A model generated the notes under the pieces. The model saw nothing but the letters and a program-made list of their open reading frames with translations, had not been told where the DNA came from and ran no database searches. Positions 1-10,070 of a stretch of 13,049 bases of DNA are shown here, piece after piece (within the stretch, counting starts at the first letter, position 1; each line of letters starts with the position of its first letter). The stretch comes from Conidiobolus incongruus B7586 (lineage: Eukaryota; Entomophthoromycota; Entomophthoromycetes; Entomophthorales; Conidiobolaceae). Both the position numbers and the translations under genes were made by a program. The DNA lies in assembly GCA_000697335.1 (NCBI GenBank), contig JNEM01011324.1:1-13049 (forward strand), in the 5' to 3' direction.

Positions 1-3000
1 TATATTTTTTGAAATAAATTTTGATTATAAATACAAAATATTAGATGAAATCAAAATAATTAATTTTTTAAGATTATTATTATATATTAAATTAATATAC
101 TTTCCTTATATCTTGATATTGAAGATATAATTATTAATAAAAACTTTATATATTTTAAATCAAATAATTTGAAGATAATAGTATTTATATTGATTAATAA
201 AATCTATTATTTTATATTATAATCATTAAATATAAGATTCTTAGGTTAAAAAAAGGGTTTAGTTAATGATAAAATTAGGAGTTTTTACTCACAATATACA
301 TTTAAATTTAAACTTTGTAACTATAGTTATTTATGATTTTAAACATAAAATTTCAATAAATCAAATTTCAAATAAAATATTAAATTGATTTATTATGCAA
401 TAAATTTAACTACTTTATAAAATGAACTTTTTTGTAATTATCAGAATTTGGTAAAAATTATAGCAGTTTATAAAAATAAATTAGAGCGTGAATTTTGTAT
501 AAAAATTATTAACTCTATTTGTAAAATAATACCCGTAATTGAATTTACAGATTAATGAAATAATAAAAAATAATAAATTGATAAAATGCAAGTTACATGA
601 GACCAAATAATTATCAATGAGTTACTTTGTAAATTGATTATATTAATAAATTTTAACATATTAAGTTAATTTATTTTGAATAAGAAAAATATATTAAAGT
701 TTAAAATTTACCAAAATATTTTCGAGACAATGATAAATGGTATTTGCCAAAAAAATTATAAAATTTTAAATTGAATTAAAAAAATGAAATATTGATATCA
801 ATATTATGTTGATTAATTAAAATAATTTAATATTACATTAGCTGAAAATATTATTACAAAATATATGCATTCATATATTATATTTATTGAAGATACAGGG
901 TTTTAAAATTGGCTAATATTATTTATCCAATTTATTGATGATTTTTCAAAAATTTAGTTTAATAATTAAAAAATATATTAATTATAAATTATGATTTTTT
1001 GAAAAAAAATTACACAATATAAATGTATAAATTTGAAATTACTATTATCAATAATTGTTAAATTATAATTTTTTAATAGAATTTTTATTATAAATAAAAT
1101 TTTCAAAATAATCATATAATAATGTTATTAAACATTATATAATTTTGTTACTACTCCCGTATTATATATAATTTACTACAAAGCTGAATTAAGAAATATA
1201 TAACATTTAGCTTGATTTTTATAAATATATTCAATTAAAAAGAATTAATCTAAAAGTATATATATAAATTATTGATTGGAAAATAAAACTTACAATGCTT
1301 AATGAAAAAATAATTGTATTGTGATTTAGAAAAAATAATAATAATAATATGTTAAATAAAAAGATACTGTGGAAAATTATAAAAGACAAACTTAAACTTT
1401 AGGAGATAAAAGATAATTTAATATATATATATATGAGATAAGATCATTATTTAAATTAATATTATTGAATTTATATCAAAAATAAAAAAACAAAAACTGA
1501 TATAAATGAGGTACTAAAAGGCATTTGGGTTAAAAATTAATAAATACTTTATATAAACCTGTTTAATCACATAATATTTACAATCGGAAATATATACTAC
1601 AAATTGAATTTAATATAAATTTTTTATTTTGAAAAAATTTAATCAAATTATTTTGAGTTTAACAATGAAAATTAGAATTATACTTTTGATCATAGGTTAA
1701 GTGGATTTTCTTAATTGAATATAATTATCCACATTCAAAATAATTCATTTGATATCCAGTATATTGATATTTAACTGATGCTTATACACCCTATATTATT
1801 ACTATATAGTTTTATGACGGTTTTATATTCGGATAATTAATTCAAAATTATTAGTAAATAAAATTAAAATATATTAGATGATTGAAATTGATATTAGGTA
1901 AAAAAATTATTATCCAAAAAGTTATATAATAAATAAATAATAGTTAAAATTTTGTTATTTATGTTTCAAAAAATTTTAATTGTTTCTCCATAATACTTTT
2001 TTAATGATTTACTTGTATTAATTGTGTCATTTCTCTTTCTAGAATTATAGACGAAGTATATTTTATAAAATATTGGGTCTATTCTAGCGGATATAAGTAA
2101 TAGATAAAATTAATTATGTGTGAAATTGATATAATTTTATCTAATTTGTAATACCTTATAGAATTTTATATGAAATAATTTTGAAACTATTTACTAAAAT
2201 GAATAATTTGAAAAACAATTTGATTTTTATCCCCATAACTTTAAAGGTTCTTAACAATTGAGATGTTGACTGTAAATTATTAAAATTGTAAAAATTAGTT
2301 GTACAGATGATATACAAATAATGAAAATTCTCCTAATCTTCATGGATTATTGATTTACTATTGATAATTAATCAAAGGTATTTTCCATATTGTCATCCTT
2401 TCTCCAAATGTACTTTACATGTATGCAAATTATTAATAACTGTTAATGTACCTTTGAACTAATTTTAAACTAATTAGTTTGTTATAGATTATAATATAGA
2501 TAAATATTATTACCGCTTAAATACTTACATTTGCCAATTGATTATGTTTAACCAATGCATCGATATTATAATTTCACATAACTTTTAAATGTGGTACAGG
2601 TCATCAAAACTTGATATTAAAACATAAAAAATGTACCTGCTTTAAGTACCTTGGCTAATTATACAAGAATAGCTATTAAATAATCAAATACCCTAATTTT
2701 TTAATATCTCATATGGTATCCTATTTAATTTAAATTAATATTAATTAACCTGAATTTTTAATATCAAACTATAATTTTGAAATATTTTGTGATCAATCAC
2801 AACCTCAAATTTAACCGTAAATTGGTTATTTTTTCTAAGCTAACATTACCTAATTTGTACTCATATACCAATTACCACATTTAATCTAATTTATAAAAAT
2901 TTATATTTCAATAATTTATTTCAACTAAGTAAAATTTAAATAAAACTTTAATTTAAATGAAAAAAAAAAGAAAATTTCAATATAAAATAAAGAAAATATT

Positions 3001-4281
3001 TATGAAATATTATAAATAGATAATATAAATATAAAATATTATCTAATAATTAAAAAAGTTAATATATAGTATTTTTACACCAATGGTAAAATAACTAATA
3101 AAATCAATTGATAATTATATAATATTAATTAAAATTTTAAAAATTTATTTTATAATAAAATCTTGATATATTGTAATATTTATAAATCTTTTATTGAATT
3201 AATAGTTTTCAATTATTTTTAATAATTATATTAATATAATATGAATAAATATTTTGAAATCAAAATAAGTGTTTTTTATATCAATATTTTGAATAAAAAA
3301 TTTTATAAAATCTTAATAAAAAAACAACTTTTTTTATAATAATATAAATTATAAGTATTTATAAACATAATTTAATTTTAATAAAAATATTATTTGACTT
3401 TAAAAAAATAAAATAATAGATTAATAATATTAACCTTTTTTTCTTAAAAGCCATTTATATTAAAATGCAATAAAATAATATATTAATTTTCAAGGAAGAA
3501 TCAAAAATATATAGTAAATCTAATAAAAAAATTACTATTAAAGATTACTATATATTTTTTATATTATATAGTTTTATATAAATATTTATGAAATTTATTT
3601 ATTATAACCTTTATTGAAAAATTAAATCATGTTAATTATTAACTTATTTCAAATATAAAGCTTTTTCTTGTTTTTTTGATAGTGATAGAATATAGAATAT
3701 AGAATATTCAACATATTTTTATTTATCAATCTCACAATGTTTTATTATAATAATAAAAGATATCATGTATAATATACTATCTCAGTCAATTTTTTTCATA
3801 AAATATATCGAAAATGATATACAATTTTGTCCTTTCAGGGTTCTTTAATTTATTTGGAATAATTGGTATAATATTATATTGTTTTGAAGAATATACTCAT
3901 TCAATGAATAATATTAGTCCCCGCTAATCAAAAGCAGAATTCAAGTCATAGTTGGTATATAGAATTTTTTTAAATTTGAAAACTAAATTTAATGAGAGTA
4001 AAAATATATTTAATTAAAAATATTTATATTAAATCAATATATCAAATCATCGATAGCTCTGTATTATGAATAGAAAAGTAAGAAATTATCCAATATTTTA
4101 TATATTATAACTTCTACAATATAATAATTAAAATAATATTTTTTTTTCAAAATCATTTTATAATTGTATTATTTTTAAATACTATTGAATCAGAATTTTC
4201 ATAATTTGTTTATATATAGATACATTCTTTTTATAATACAAATATTAATCAAGCTATTTATATATTAAAAACAATTATAAT
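1..4281. other. AT-rich gene-free region
   Basis: I see no gene here. The sequence is dominated by A/T runs and short TA-rich words; sampled lines fall around 7-20% G+C. All frames on both strands are closed by frequent stops and I find no tRNA-like or rRNA-like segment. A few slightly less AT-rich patches (for example about 2040-2100, 2390-2460, 2580-2660 and 3900-3960) may be worn repeat remnants, but none gives a recognisable protein or RNA. This pattern is what old, mutation-biased repeat DNA looks like in AT-rich fungal genomes; that reading is an inference. Confidence 0.75.
3687..3707. repeat. Three-copy 7-bp tandem repeat
   Basis: Three exact copies of AGAATAT lie head to tail. It is a minor microsatellite-like repeat in AT-rich DNA with no evident function. 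Confidence 0.8.
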
Positions 4282-4339
4282 ATGACGACAGTAGTTATGG
4301 GAGGAAATAGTCTTTTAGAGCTTAAACCGGGAATCGCCA

Positions 4340-4450
4340 GTGGTAAACGATAGATTACCACAGAGTTAGGAGAAATTAATGGGATTCACCAAATAAGGTG
4401 AAAATGGCTTACTGCGAATAAAGTAAATACTCAATACTTTTGTGAGTGTT
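4340..4450 (+). other. Cluster of consecutive stem-loops
   Basis: Four non-overlapping hairpins follow each other within 111 bases. The arms are 4340-4346/4355-4361 (7 bp, GTGGTAA with TTACCAC), 4385-4390/4397-4402 (6 bp, TTCACC with GGTGAA), 4409-4413/4422-4426 (5 bp, sharing one base with the next arm) and 4426-4433/4443-4450 (8 bp including one G-T wobble). Loops are 6-9 bases. A fifth hairpin, 4593-4598/4609-4614 (6 bp with one wobble), lies in the second block of the island. The first two stems include G-C pairs, so they are less likely to be accidents of AT-rich composition. The density suggests RNA structure, but I could not match it to RNase P, MRP, SRP, a spliceosomal RNA, U3, telomerase RNA or a complete group I core. 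Confidence 0.35.
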
Positions 4451-4498
4451 ACGCGAAAAACTTAGAGACTGGATACTTTTGGAATCAAGATACAAGAG

Positions 4499-4562
4499 GT
4501 GTGTTTATTAGTTCTTTCTTGATCATCTTATATTAGCTTTCATTGTTAATTTTTATGTATAG
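4499..4562 (+). other. Possible short spliceosomal intron
   Basis: This 64-base AT-rich segment begins GTGTGT and ends TATAG, with a TTAAT branch-like element about 13 bases before the end. It lies exactly between two GC-richer blocks, which is how a small fungal intron between exons looks. Removing it does not yield a long open frame, so the host transcript would be non-coding, decayed, or spliced at other sites; an alternative acceptor lies near 4536. Confidence 0.3.
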
Positions 4563-4689
4563 AAATGACTCAGTGGCAGAAAGGAATATAGCTACCCAGT
4601 TCAGGAAATGGGTGTTCTCTAATGTGACTTCTCGATTCAACGTAATAATAGCAATTTCTTGAGTGATTGACAAGATTATATCCCATCAA

Positions 4690-7600
4690 ATGAATAAATA
4701 TATAATTTTGAAAATTAGTTTGTGATAAAAAATTTTATATAAATTCCGATCTATTTGTTTATTTAAAAAAATACTTGAAATTTAATATTTAGTTAATATA
4801 TATAATTTATATCTAATTCAATCTATGATCGTTTTAAATTTAACCCCATAAATCATACTCTTATCCTATTTATTATTAATAAATTAATATAATAAAGATT
4901 TTTTTTGAAACTTGATATTAATAATTTATTAATACCACCAATTCAATATTTAATAACATCATTAAATTATTTTAAAATGTAAATTTTTCAAATAAAATAA
5001 ATTATTATCAATATTTGTTAACTAAAAAGAATAAAATTATTTCCGTTAATGTTCTATTTACAATTATCTAATTATAATTAATAATATTAAAATGTGGTTA
5101 TTATTTACCAAAAATAGACTAAAATTTTATAACTATTCCCGATCGAATCAAAAAAGTCGAAATTGAGTTTATTTTGGTAATTAAAGGATGCAAGAATTAA
5201 TTAAAATAATATTTTTTTTAAATTATAACTGGTATAGTTATGTATGATAATTGGCATTTATGCGATAACAATTAATTTATTTTAAACAATTATCCAAATT
5301 TTTATTCAAGCGCATTAACTTAATTTTTTATTGGTTTATAAAATTGATTCTGTTTTTTCTGATCAAATGTGGCGAATAATATCCAATAATATACCTTTTG
5401 TTGATTTTACGGATTCAGCGATTTGATTGCCGAATAAATTTTAAATCCACAAGTTTCAGTTAATGATTTCATGCATAATAAATTATTCATCAGAAACTTC
5501 ATCATTAAATTTTTTTTATTTGGTGTACCTTATAATATTATTTGAAAAATTGACCCATATATTCCTCATTATTACCGATATCTCAATTAATTTAATTTTC
5601 GGCTATATCAGTAATATGTAAAATTAAATTATGAATTAGTAATTGTTATTAAATGAGCTAAGAATTACTATTAAATCAAGTAAGAAAATTAGTTTTTATC
5701 AATATATATAAACAATAAAAGTTAAAATATATTTAATATCAAATATAATGAAAAAATTAATTTGAAAATGATTTTTTGTATTTGACATGAAATTGCTTAA
5801 TTCTCATATATGTATACAGAAATTTACGAATATAGTATTATCTAATAAATTGTTATTGTATATATCTTAGTTGTTAGTGAGCAATGGTTTAAGAATTATA
5901 TTATTATTAGAACGAATCTCATAGGACTTAGTAATTCATTAATACTAACTTAAGTATTTATATAATAACATCAAGCTTCATTTTAATAGTTTAAAATTTT
6001 TCAAAAATCACTAATATATATTTTATATCATTTTTTTAAATAATTTTAATAAAATTAAAATTATTTTTTTTAATTATTATAAAATATATTTTCAAATAAT
6101 TAGATATAATCAAAAATACAATAATATATTATCTCCAATTAAAAGGATATCAGGTAAATTATATGATTAAAATAAATTTTGGATACTCGAGATATTTTAA
6201 CTCAGATTAATTTTGTTATAATAGAAATCAATTAAAAATAATTATGAGGAAAAATTTAATAATTGATGTCAATTATCAAAAATTTCAAATCATATTTATT
6301 CATTAAAAACTAAATTATATTAGGATTATAATATATATTCTTTAATGAAGTATATTAATTAAAAATTAAGTATATTTGATGATATAGTAGTACTATTGAT
6401 AAACTTAAATATATAAATAATTACATCAGTATTGCAATAATCGAAATTTAATTAAATAATTATTTTATTCAAACTAGTAGACTAAATAAAAATTTAAATT
6501 ATTTGTGAAACAAATATATATATATATATAATATTAAGTTACCTTGAGCATTGACGAATTATTTATTTTTATTTTATATTAATATTAAATATTTTTAAAT
6601 TATATTATCTAATCAATAATGAAATGTGTTTTTTAAATTGTGTAATGTAAAATTTATTTTAAAATATGACATTTTTAATTATACTAAGTAAAAAAATTAA
6701 ATTTTTACTATTAATTTTAAAAATTAATAATTAATTAATTTTATTTTCAAAATAATTAACATTTATTAATTATCTCATTATAATTATAATTTTTCAAAGT
6801 TTTTCAGTATTGGATAATTTCTTAATTTTATGATTTCCAATATTTAAAAATCAATTAAATATAGCATAATAAATTATTCATTATAATTTGAATCTACATT
6901 TTATTAATTAATATTGCAGCTTAGATAATACTCATAATTATTAGGAATGAGATGAATAGATATAATTATTATTATCATTATAAAGTTACCTTCCTAACTA
7001 TATAATAAAAAACTTATATATATAAACTTTAAAGCTTTCTTCTATTTATAATTGTGAATAAAATATTGTTATACTAAATTTTTTAATTATCTGTATTATA
7101 ACATTATTATAATTTTTCTAAATGTAGATAAACTTAATAGTTTATCCTAGTCCAAATAATGAGTATATAAGAGTATTTGATTCAATTATTTGAATTGAGA
7201 GAATTAAATCGTATAAAACATATAAAATGGTATTAAGTAACCACTTCTAATTTAAGCAAAGTTACTATATCTATCCTTATAGAACCATTTTAAATTCATT
7301 TTTTTTACCCGATGCGATCTTTAACCGCTTATCAACTGATTTAAAGTACTTCATTCTTCAGTACATATATTGAAATTACTAGGGAAAATTTTTATTTCGT
7401 TGAAAGAACTTGGAATTATTTCTAAAATTAGAAATTATCAATCCCGGTTGTAAATTTTTTTTCAACATTTATTGGCTATAGATTTGAGCATAGTTACTTT
7501 GTGATTTTTTGAGCATTGGTAATATAAAAAAATATAAATATTTCAAATTATAATGAATAAATTTATATAAATAATTAAATTATAATTGTTATTATTTTTA

Positions 7601-8500
7601 AAGTTTAAAAAAATTTATAGTAATTAGTGATATTTACTTTTTGTATTTATAATTTTGAAAAAAATTTTTATATGAAAAATGATGAATTTATAATGAATAG
7701 TATGACAAAATATCGTATTTTTACTAACAAGAGAAAATGAATAATTAAAATTTTAATATATAATAGTTAAAATATGAATTTAAATCCAAATTTTTATTTA
7801 GTATAGTATTTACTTAATATATATATATTTTCTTCTAAATATATATATATTATTTATGGTCACGTTTATAGAAATAATAAAGTAGTTTTTTTATTTGAAA
7901 CTTAATTGCCAAATTAAAAAAATGAATATAACATATTAATCAATTAATATGGTTACCAGATTAACTAACAAGATACAATTCTATGATAGGATATATGAAT
8001 TTTAACCTCAAATATATTATCAGTATTAAAGTTAACATTTAATATACATAGTTTTGATTTCGGTACCATTTTAGCATTTCAATTTGGTAATAAACCTAAG
8101 TTCGATAAATAATATTAAACGAGAATCATTATTTATAAAATTACTTTTTAGATTATGACTGGAGTCACATTAGCAAGTGAAATATATACTTTTTATTATA
8201 ATTTTTGTTCAAAATTCCTTAATATAATTTTAATGTGAAGTTAATTAATATTCTTCGTCAGACATGTGGTTCTTTGATCCAATCAAATGAAAATTTAAAA
8301 TATATATAAATATGGAAAAATGGATAATAATTATTTGAATCAAAAGCATGTAATGAGATTATATTAATATTTTTAAGATTCAACTTTATATATCAAGTAA
8401 AGGATCTGACAATAAAAATCCTAAAAGGCAACCATTTGAACTTTTTTTCAGCCCTTATGCGCATTATATGACTCGGAATGATTCGAATAGAAGCCTAATT
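4690..8500. other. AT-rich gene-free region
   Basis: No gene is supported. Composition again is mostly 10-20% G+C with runs of A, T and TA. Somewhat less AT-rich patches occur at about 5340-5500, 7240-7480 and 8400-8490; they give only short open stretches interrupted by stops and may be decayed repeats. No terminal inverted repeats, tRNA or long direct repeats were recognised by eye. Confidence 0.7.
6514..6530. repeat. Short AT dinucleotide microsatellite
   Basis: An uninterrupted alternating AT run of 17 bases. Similar shorter runs occur at about 1421-1434 and 7820-7850. No function is evident. Confidence 0.8.
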
Positions 8501-8769
8501 ATAAAAATGATTTGATGTTGTTTTAATAGTTGTAATATAAATATTCAATACCTTGTTATTTGTTCATCCATAGATAAAACACTCATTCCCATGACACCCC
8601 TATATTACATTATTTTAGCAAGAACTTACACTGTAATTCAACAAGACCCAAGCACAAATTTATCATTGATTAACTACTGAAAAATCAATTGAATTGAATC
8701 AAATTGCACAAAAATCTCATTACTACAAATTAATTTAGTAAAATTAGGGAAAATTGGATAATTTTTTGA

Positions 8770-8777
8770 TATATAAG
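8770..8777 (+). promoter_or_regulatory. Candidate TATA box of the Zn2Cys6 gene
   Basis: TATATAAG matches the TATAWAWR consensus exactly and lies 77 bases before the main ATG. A start of transcription 30-40 bases downstream would fall in the pyrimidine-rich stretch at 8803-8830 and give a leader of about 40 bases. In DNA this AT-rich a TATA match alone is weak evidence; its position before a pyrimidine tract and the only gene is what supports it. Confidence 0.45.
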
Positions 8778-8802
8778 TGGGAACTCCAGACTAATAGAGT
8801 AA

Positions 8803-8830
8803 CCTTTTGCCTTTTATCCTCATTTCCTTT
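8803..8830 (+). promoter_or_regulatory. Pyrimidine-rich core promoter tract
   Basis: About 25 of 28 bases are C or T, just downstream of the candidate TATA box and just before the start codons. Fungal promoters often carry such CT-rich tracts near the transcription start. If the transcript began further upstream, the tract would simply be part of the leader. Confidence 0.35.
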
Positions 8831-8832
8831 AC

Positions 8833-8874
8833 ATGACCAAAATAGCATGGACCCGAAAAGCAAGCCAGATGTAG
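8833..8874 (+). CDS. Upstream ORF overlapping the main start
   Basis: A 13-codon ORF (MTKIAWTRKASQM, then TAG) starts 14 bases before the main ATG, in another frame, and ends 28 bases inside the main gene. Its start context is poor (T at -3, A at +4), while the main ATG has A at -3 and G at +4. If the leader includes this ATG, ribosomes would reach the main start mostly by leaky scanning, so the ORF could lower translation of the regulator. The peptide itself shows no sign of selection. Whether it is transcribed depends on the true transcription start. Confidence 0.35.
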   Translation: MTKIAWTRKASQM

Positions 8875-9989
8875 AGAGTGTCAGCACTACAAATGATACT
8901 AGCTCTACTGTTTCTCAAGCTGGAGCACCTACTACAACTCCTCCGACTAAGCACAATAGACCATGTGATCAATGCAGAATAAAGCGAGTTTTTTGTGATA
9001 AAAATATCAATGGTTGTAGGCCTTGCGAGAGAAAAAGATTTGTTTGTACCTATAAACTTGAGCATAGGAAGAGGGGTCCTAAGTCAAAATTTGATGCTAC
9101 TTTAGATGGTGCCTTAAAGGCATGTGGTTTGGGAACTGATATGGATTCAATTTTCAAGACGATATCTATTATGCCTCAACCAAGAAAAACGAACCCTCTG
9201 CAGATTAGCCCTTATCCTTTAAATTCGACTCCTTCTCTTTACCCACACACCCCAAGCAATATATCAACAGATTATCCTCCTTTTTTAAATCATAGTATCA
9301 ACACTGTTCCACCTTTTAATCCTTACACAATATCTCAGCCAAGTTACAACACTGTCCCGGTTTCTTATAATCAACTACCAAGCTCTCATATAGAAACAAG
9401 TGCGATGCACGCTTTACCGAATCCGTCCCAAAGTAATGTTAATAACCCATTCTTTATATCAACCCAATACACCGAATCCCATAAATTCAACAATACCCAA
9501 GGGCCATACACCTATCCGGTTTATAATGCTACTTATGGATCTAGCAGCCATAGCATGGCTAATAATCTCCAACCAAACGCTTTTCTCACAAATCACATAC
9601 CTGTAACGCACCAAGAAGCTGTTTCAGCGCCAGGTAACATGAATTTATTGTATCCTTATCTACAAAACTCAACTCCCAGTCAAATGCTAAACTATTCTCA
9701 AAAGCCTTTGACTGCCCCTATACCTACTGCATCTGCTCAAGATCAAAGTATCTACGGGGATAACTTCCCTCAACCTTACCCTCAGGACAAATCTTCTGAT
9801 TATATGCCAGCATCGCAACCCGTAATATGTCCGCTTCAACCAATTCAGTCTAGTCCAATCTATCACAATAGTAGTAATTTTCCATTATTAGAATCAACCT
9901 ATAGTTCATCAGCTGACCATCAAGCAAATAACCAACAACTCCCTTATACTTTATCTTATGAATCGAAATCAAGTACATCCAATCAATAA
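8847..9989 (+). CDS. Zn2Cys6 binuclear-cluster transcription factor
   Basis: This gene encodes 380 aa. Residues 40-67 form a complete fungal zinc cluster, C40-X2-C43-X6-C50-X6-C57-X2-C60-X6-C67, with basic residues between the first cysteines (R44, K46, R47) as expected for DNA contact. In this family six cysteines hold two zinc ions and the domain binds CGG-type half-sites in the nucleus. A basic linker (about residues 70-81, ending RKRGPKSK) follows and may also serve as a nuclear localisation signal. Residues 86-108 could form a short helix. From about 110 to the end the protein is low-complexity, rich in S, P, N, T, Q and Y, and looks disordered, like an activation or prion-like segment. 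I see no middle-homology (fungal-specific TF) domain, so it is short for the family, whose members often exceed 600 aa. Start: the frame is open back to a stop at 8745-8747 but contains no earlier ATG; 8847 is the first and has a good context. An upstream exon cannot be excluded. No intron is evident. G+C is about 40%, far above the flanks. Target genes are unknown. Confidence 0.9.
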   Translation: MDPKSKPDVESVSTTNDTSSTVSQAGAPTTTPPTKHNRPCDQCRIKRVFCDKNINGCRPCERKRFVCTYKLEHRKRGPKSKFDATLDGALKACGLGTDMDSIFKTISIMPQPRKTNPLQISPYPLNSTPSLYPHTPSNISTDYPPFLNHSINTVPPFNPYTISQPSYNTVPVSYNQLPSSHIETSAMHALPNPSQSNVNNPFFISTQYTESHKFNNTQGPYTYPVYNATYGSSSHSMANNLQPNAFLTNHIPVTHQEAVSAPGNMNLLYPYLQNSTPSQMLNYSQKPLTAPIPTASAQDQSIYGDNFPQPYPQDKSSDYMPASQPVICPLQPIQSSPIYHNSSNFPLLESTYSSSADHQANNQQLPYTLSYESKSSTSNQ

Positions 9990-10070
9990 GCACTTCCTAA
10001 AATAATCAATAATAGTAGTAATAACAATAATAATAACAATAATAACAATAATAATAATAATAATACATAG
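9990..10070 (+). other. In-frame poly-Asn extension after the stop
   Basis: Directly after the TAA of the Zn2Cys6 gene the same frame stays open for 26 codons to a TAG at 10068-10070. It reads ALPKIINNSS followed by 15 asparagines and one threonine. The preceding protein is itself N- and Q-rich and its last sense codon is CAA. Two readings are possible: the protein once ended in a poly-Asn tail and a single base change moved the stop, or the repeat is simply 3' UTR that falls in this frame by chance (about one in three). No known read-through context is visible around the TAA. Confidence 0.4.
10008..10064 (+). repeat. AAT/AAC trinucleotide microsatellite
   Basis: Nineteen consecutive triplets, almost all AAT with AAC interruptions at regular places and two AGT near the start. 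The mixture of AAT and AAC, both asparagine codons, resembles coding poly-Asn tracts more than a pure slippage repeat. It lies 19 bases past the stop of the Zn2Cys6 gene and would fall in its 3' UTR. Confidence 0.9.

Larger units (their letters stand above)
4282..4640. other. Unidentified GC-richer island, two blocks
   Basis: Two blocks (about 4282-4498 and 4563-4640) have about 37% and 41% G+C by hand count, against about 10-20% around them. They are separated by an AT-rich stretch with GT...AG ends. Either reading of the island has support. In favour of decayed exons: the plus strand has a frame starting with ATG at 4282 that is open apart from about two stops until the intron-like segment, and the second block is open from about 4560 to 4660. 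Against it: the minus strand is also largely open, the plus frames of the two blocks do not join cleanly across the putative intron, and neither translation resembles a family I can name with confidence. In favour of a structured RNA: at least four stem-loops in succession (separate entry). I do not assign a function. Confidence 0.6.

Noticed and set aside
2593-2637. GGTACA...TGTACC inverted repeat as an operator or terminator
   Set aside because: Six-base arms 33 bases apart with no gene nearby; chance is a sufficient explanation.
4030-4080. Possible second copia RNase H fragment
   Set aside because: A few residues in one frame recall the SGYC...SW block, but the surrounding motifs are absent, so it is not supportable.
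4400-4510. Group I intron core resembling R (TTAGAGACTGG) and S (AAGATACAAG) elements
   Set aside because: The two elements cannot form a proper P7 helix and no convincing P/Q pair (P4) flanks the hairpins, so the resemblance looks superficial.
5473-5490. 18-bp exact match to 6864-6881, possible dispersed repeat
   Set aside because: The match (GCATAATAAATTATTCAT) is not extended on either side, and at this AT content one such pair in 13 kb is expected by chance.
8279-8285. CCAATCA box as a promoter element of the regulator gene
   Set aside because: It matches the HAP/NF-Y preference but lies more than 560 bases from the start codon in AT-rich DNA, with no supporting neighbour site.
8471-8495. 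tRNA B-box-like ATTCGAAT motif
   Set aside because: It is a small palindrome; no T-stem, anticodon arm or acceptor stem can be formed around it on either strand.
8754-8846. N-terminal extension of the Zn2Cys6 protein by 31 codons
   Set aside because: The extended frame would have to start at TTG; it contains no ATG before 8847 and is bounded by a stop at 8745-8747. The candidate TATA box also lies inside it.
8829-9065. Minus-strand open frame opposite the zinc cluster
   Set aside because: It is the antisense shadow of the zinc-cluster coding region and has no features of its own. The plus-strand frame at 9400-9606 was rejected for the same reason.
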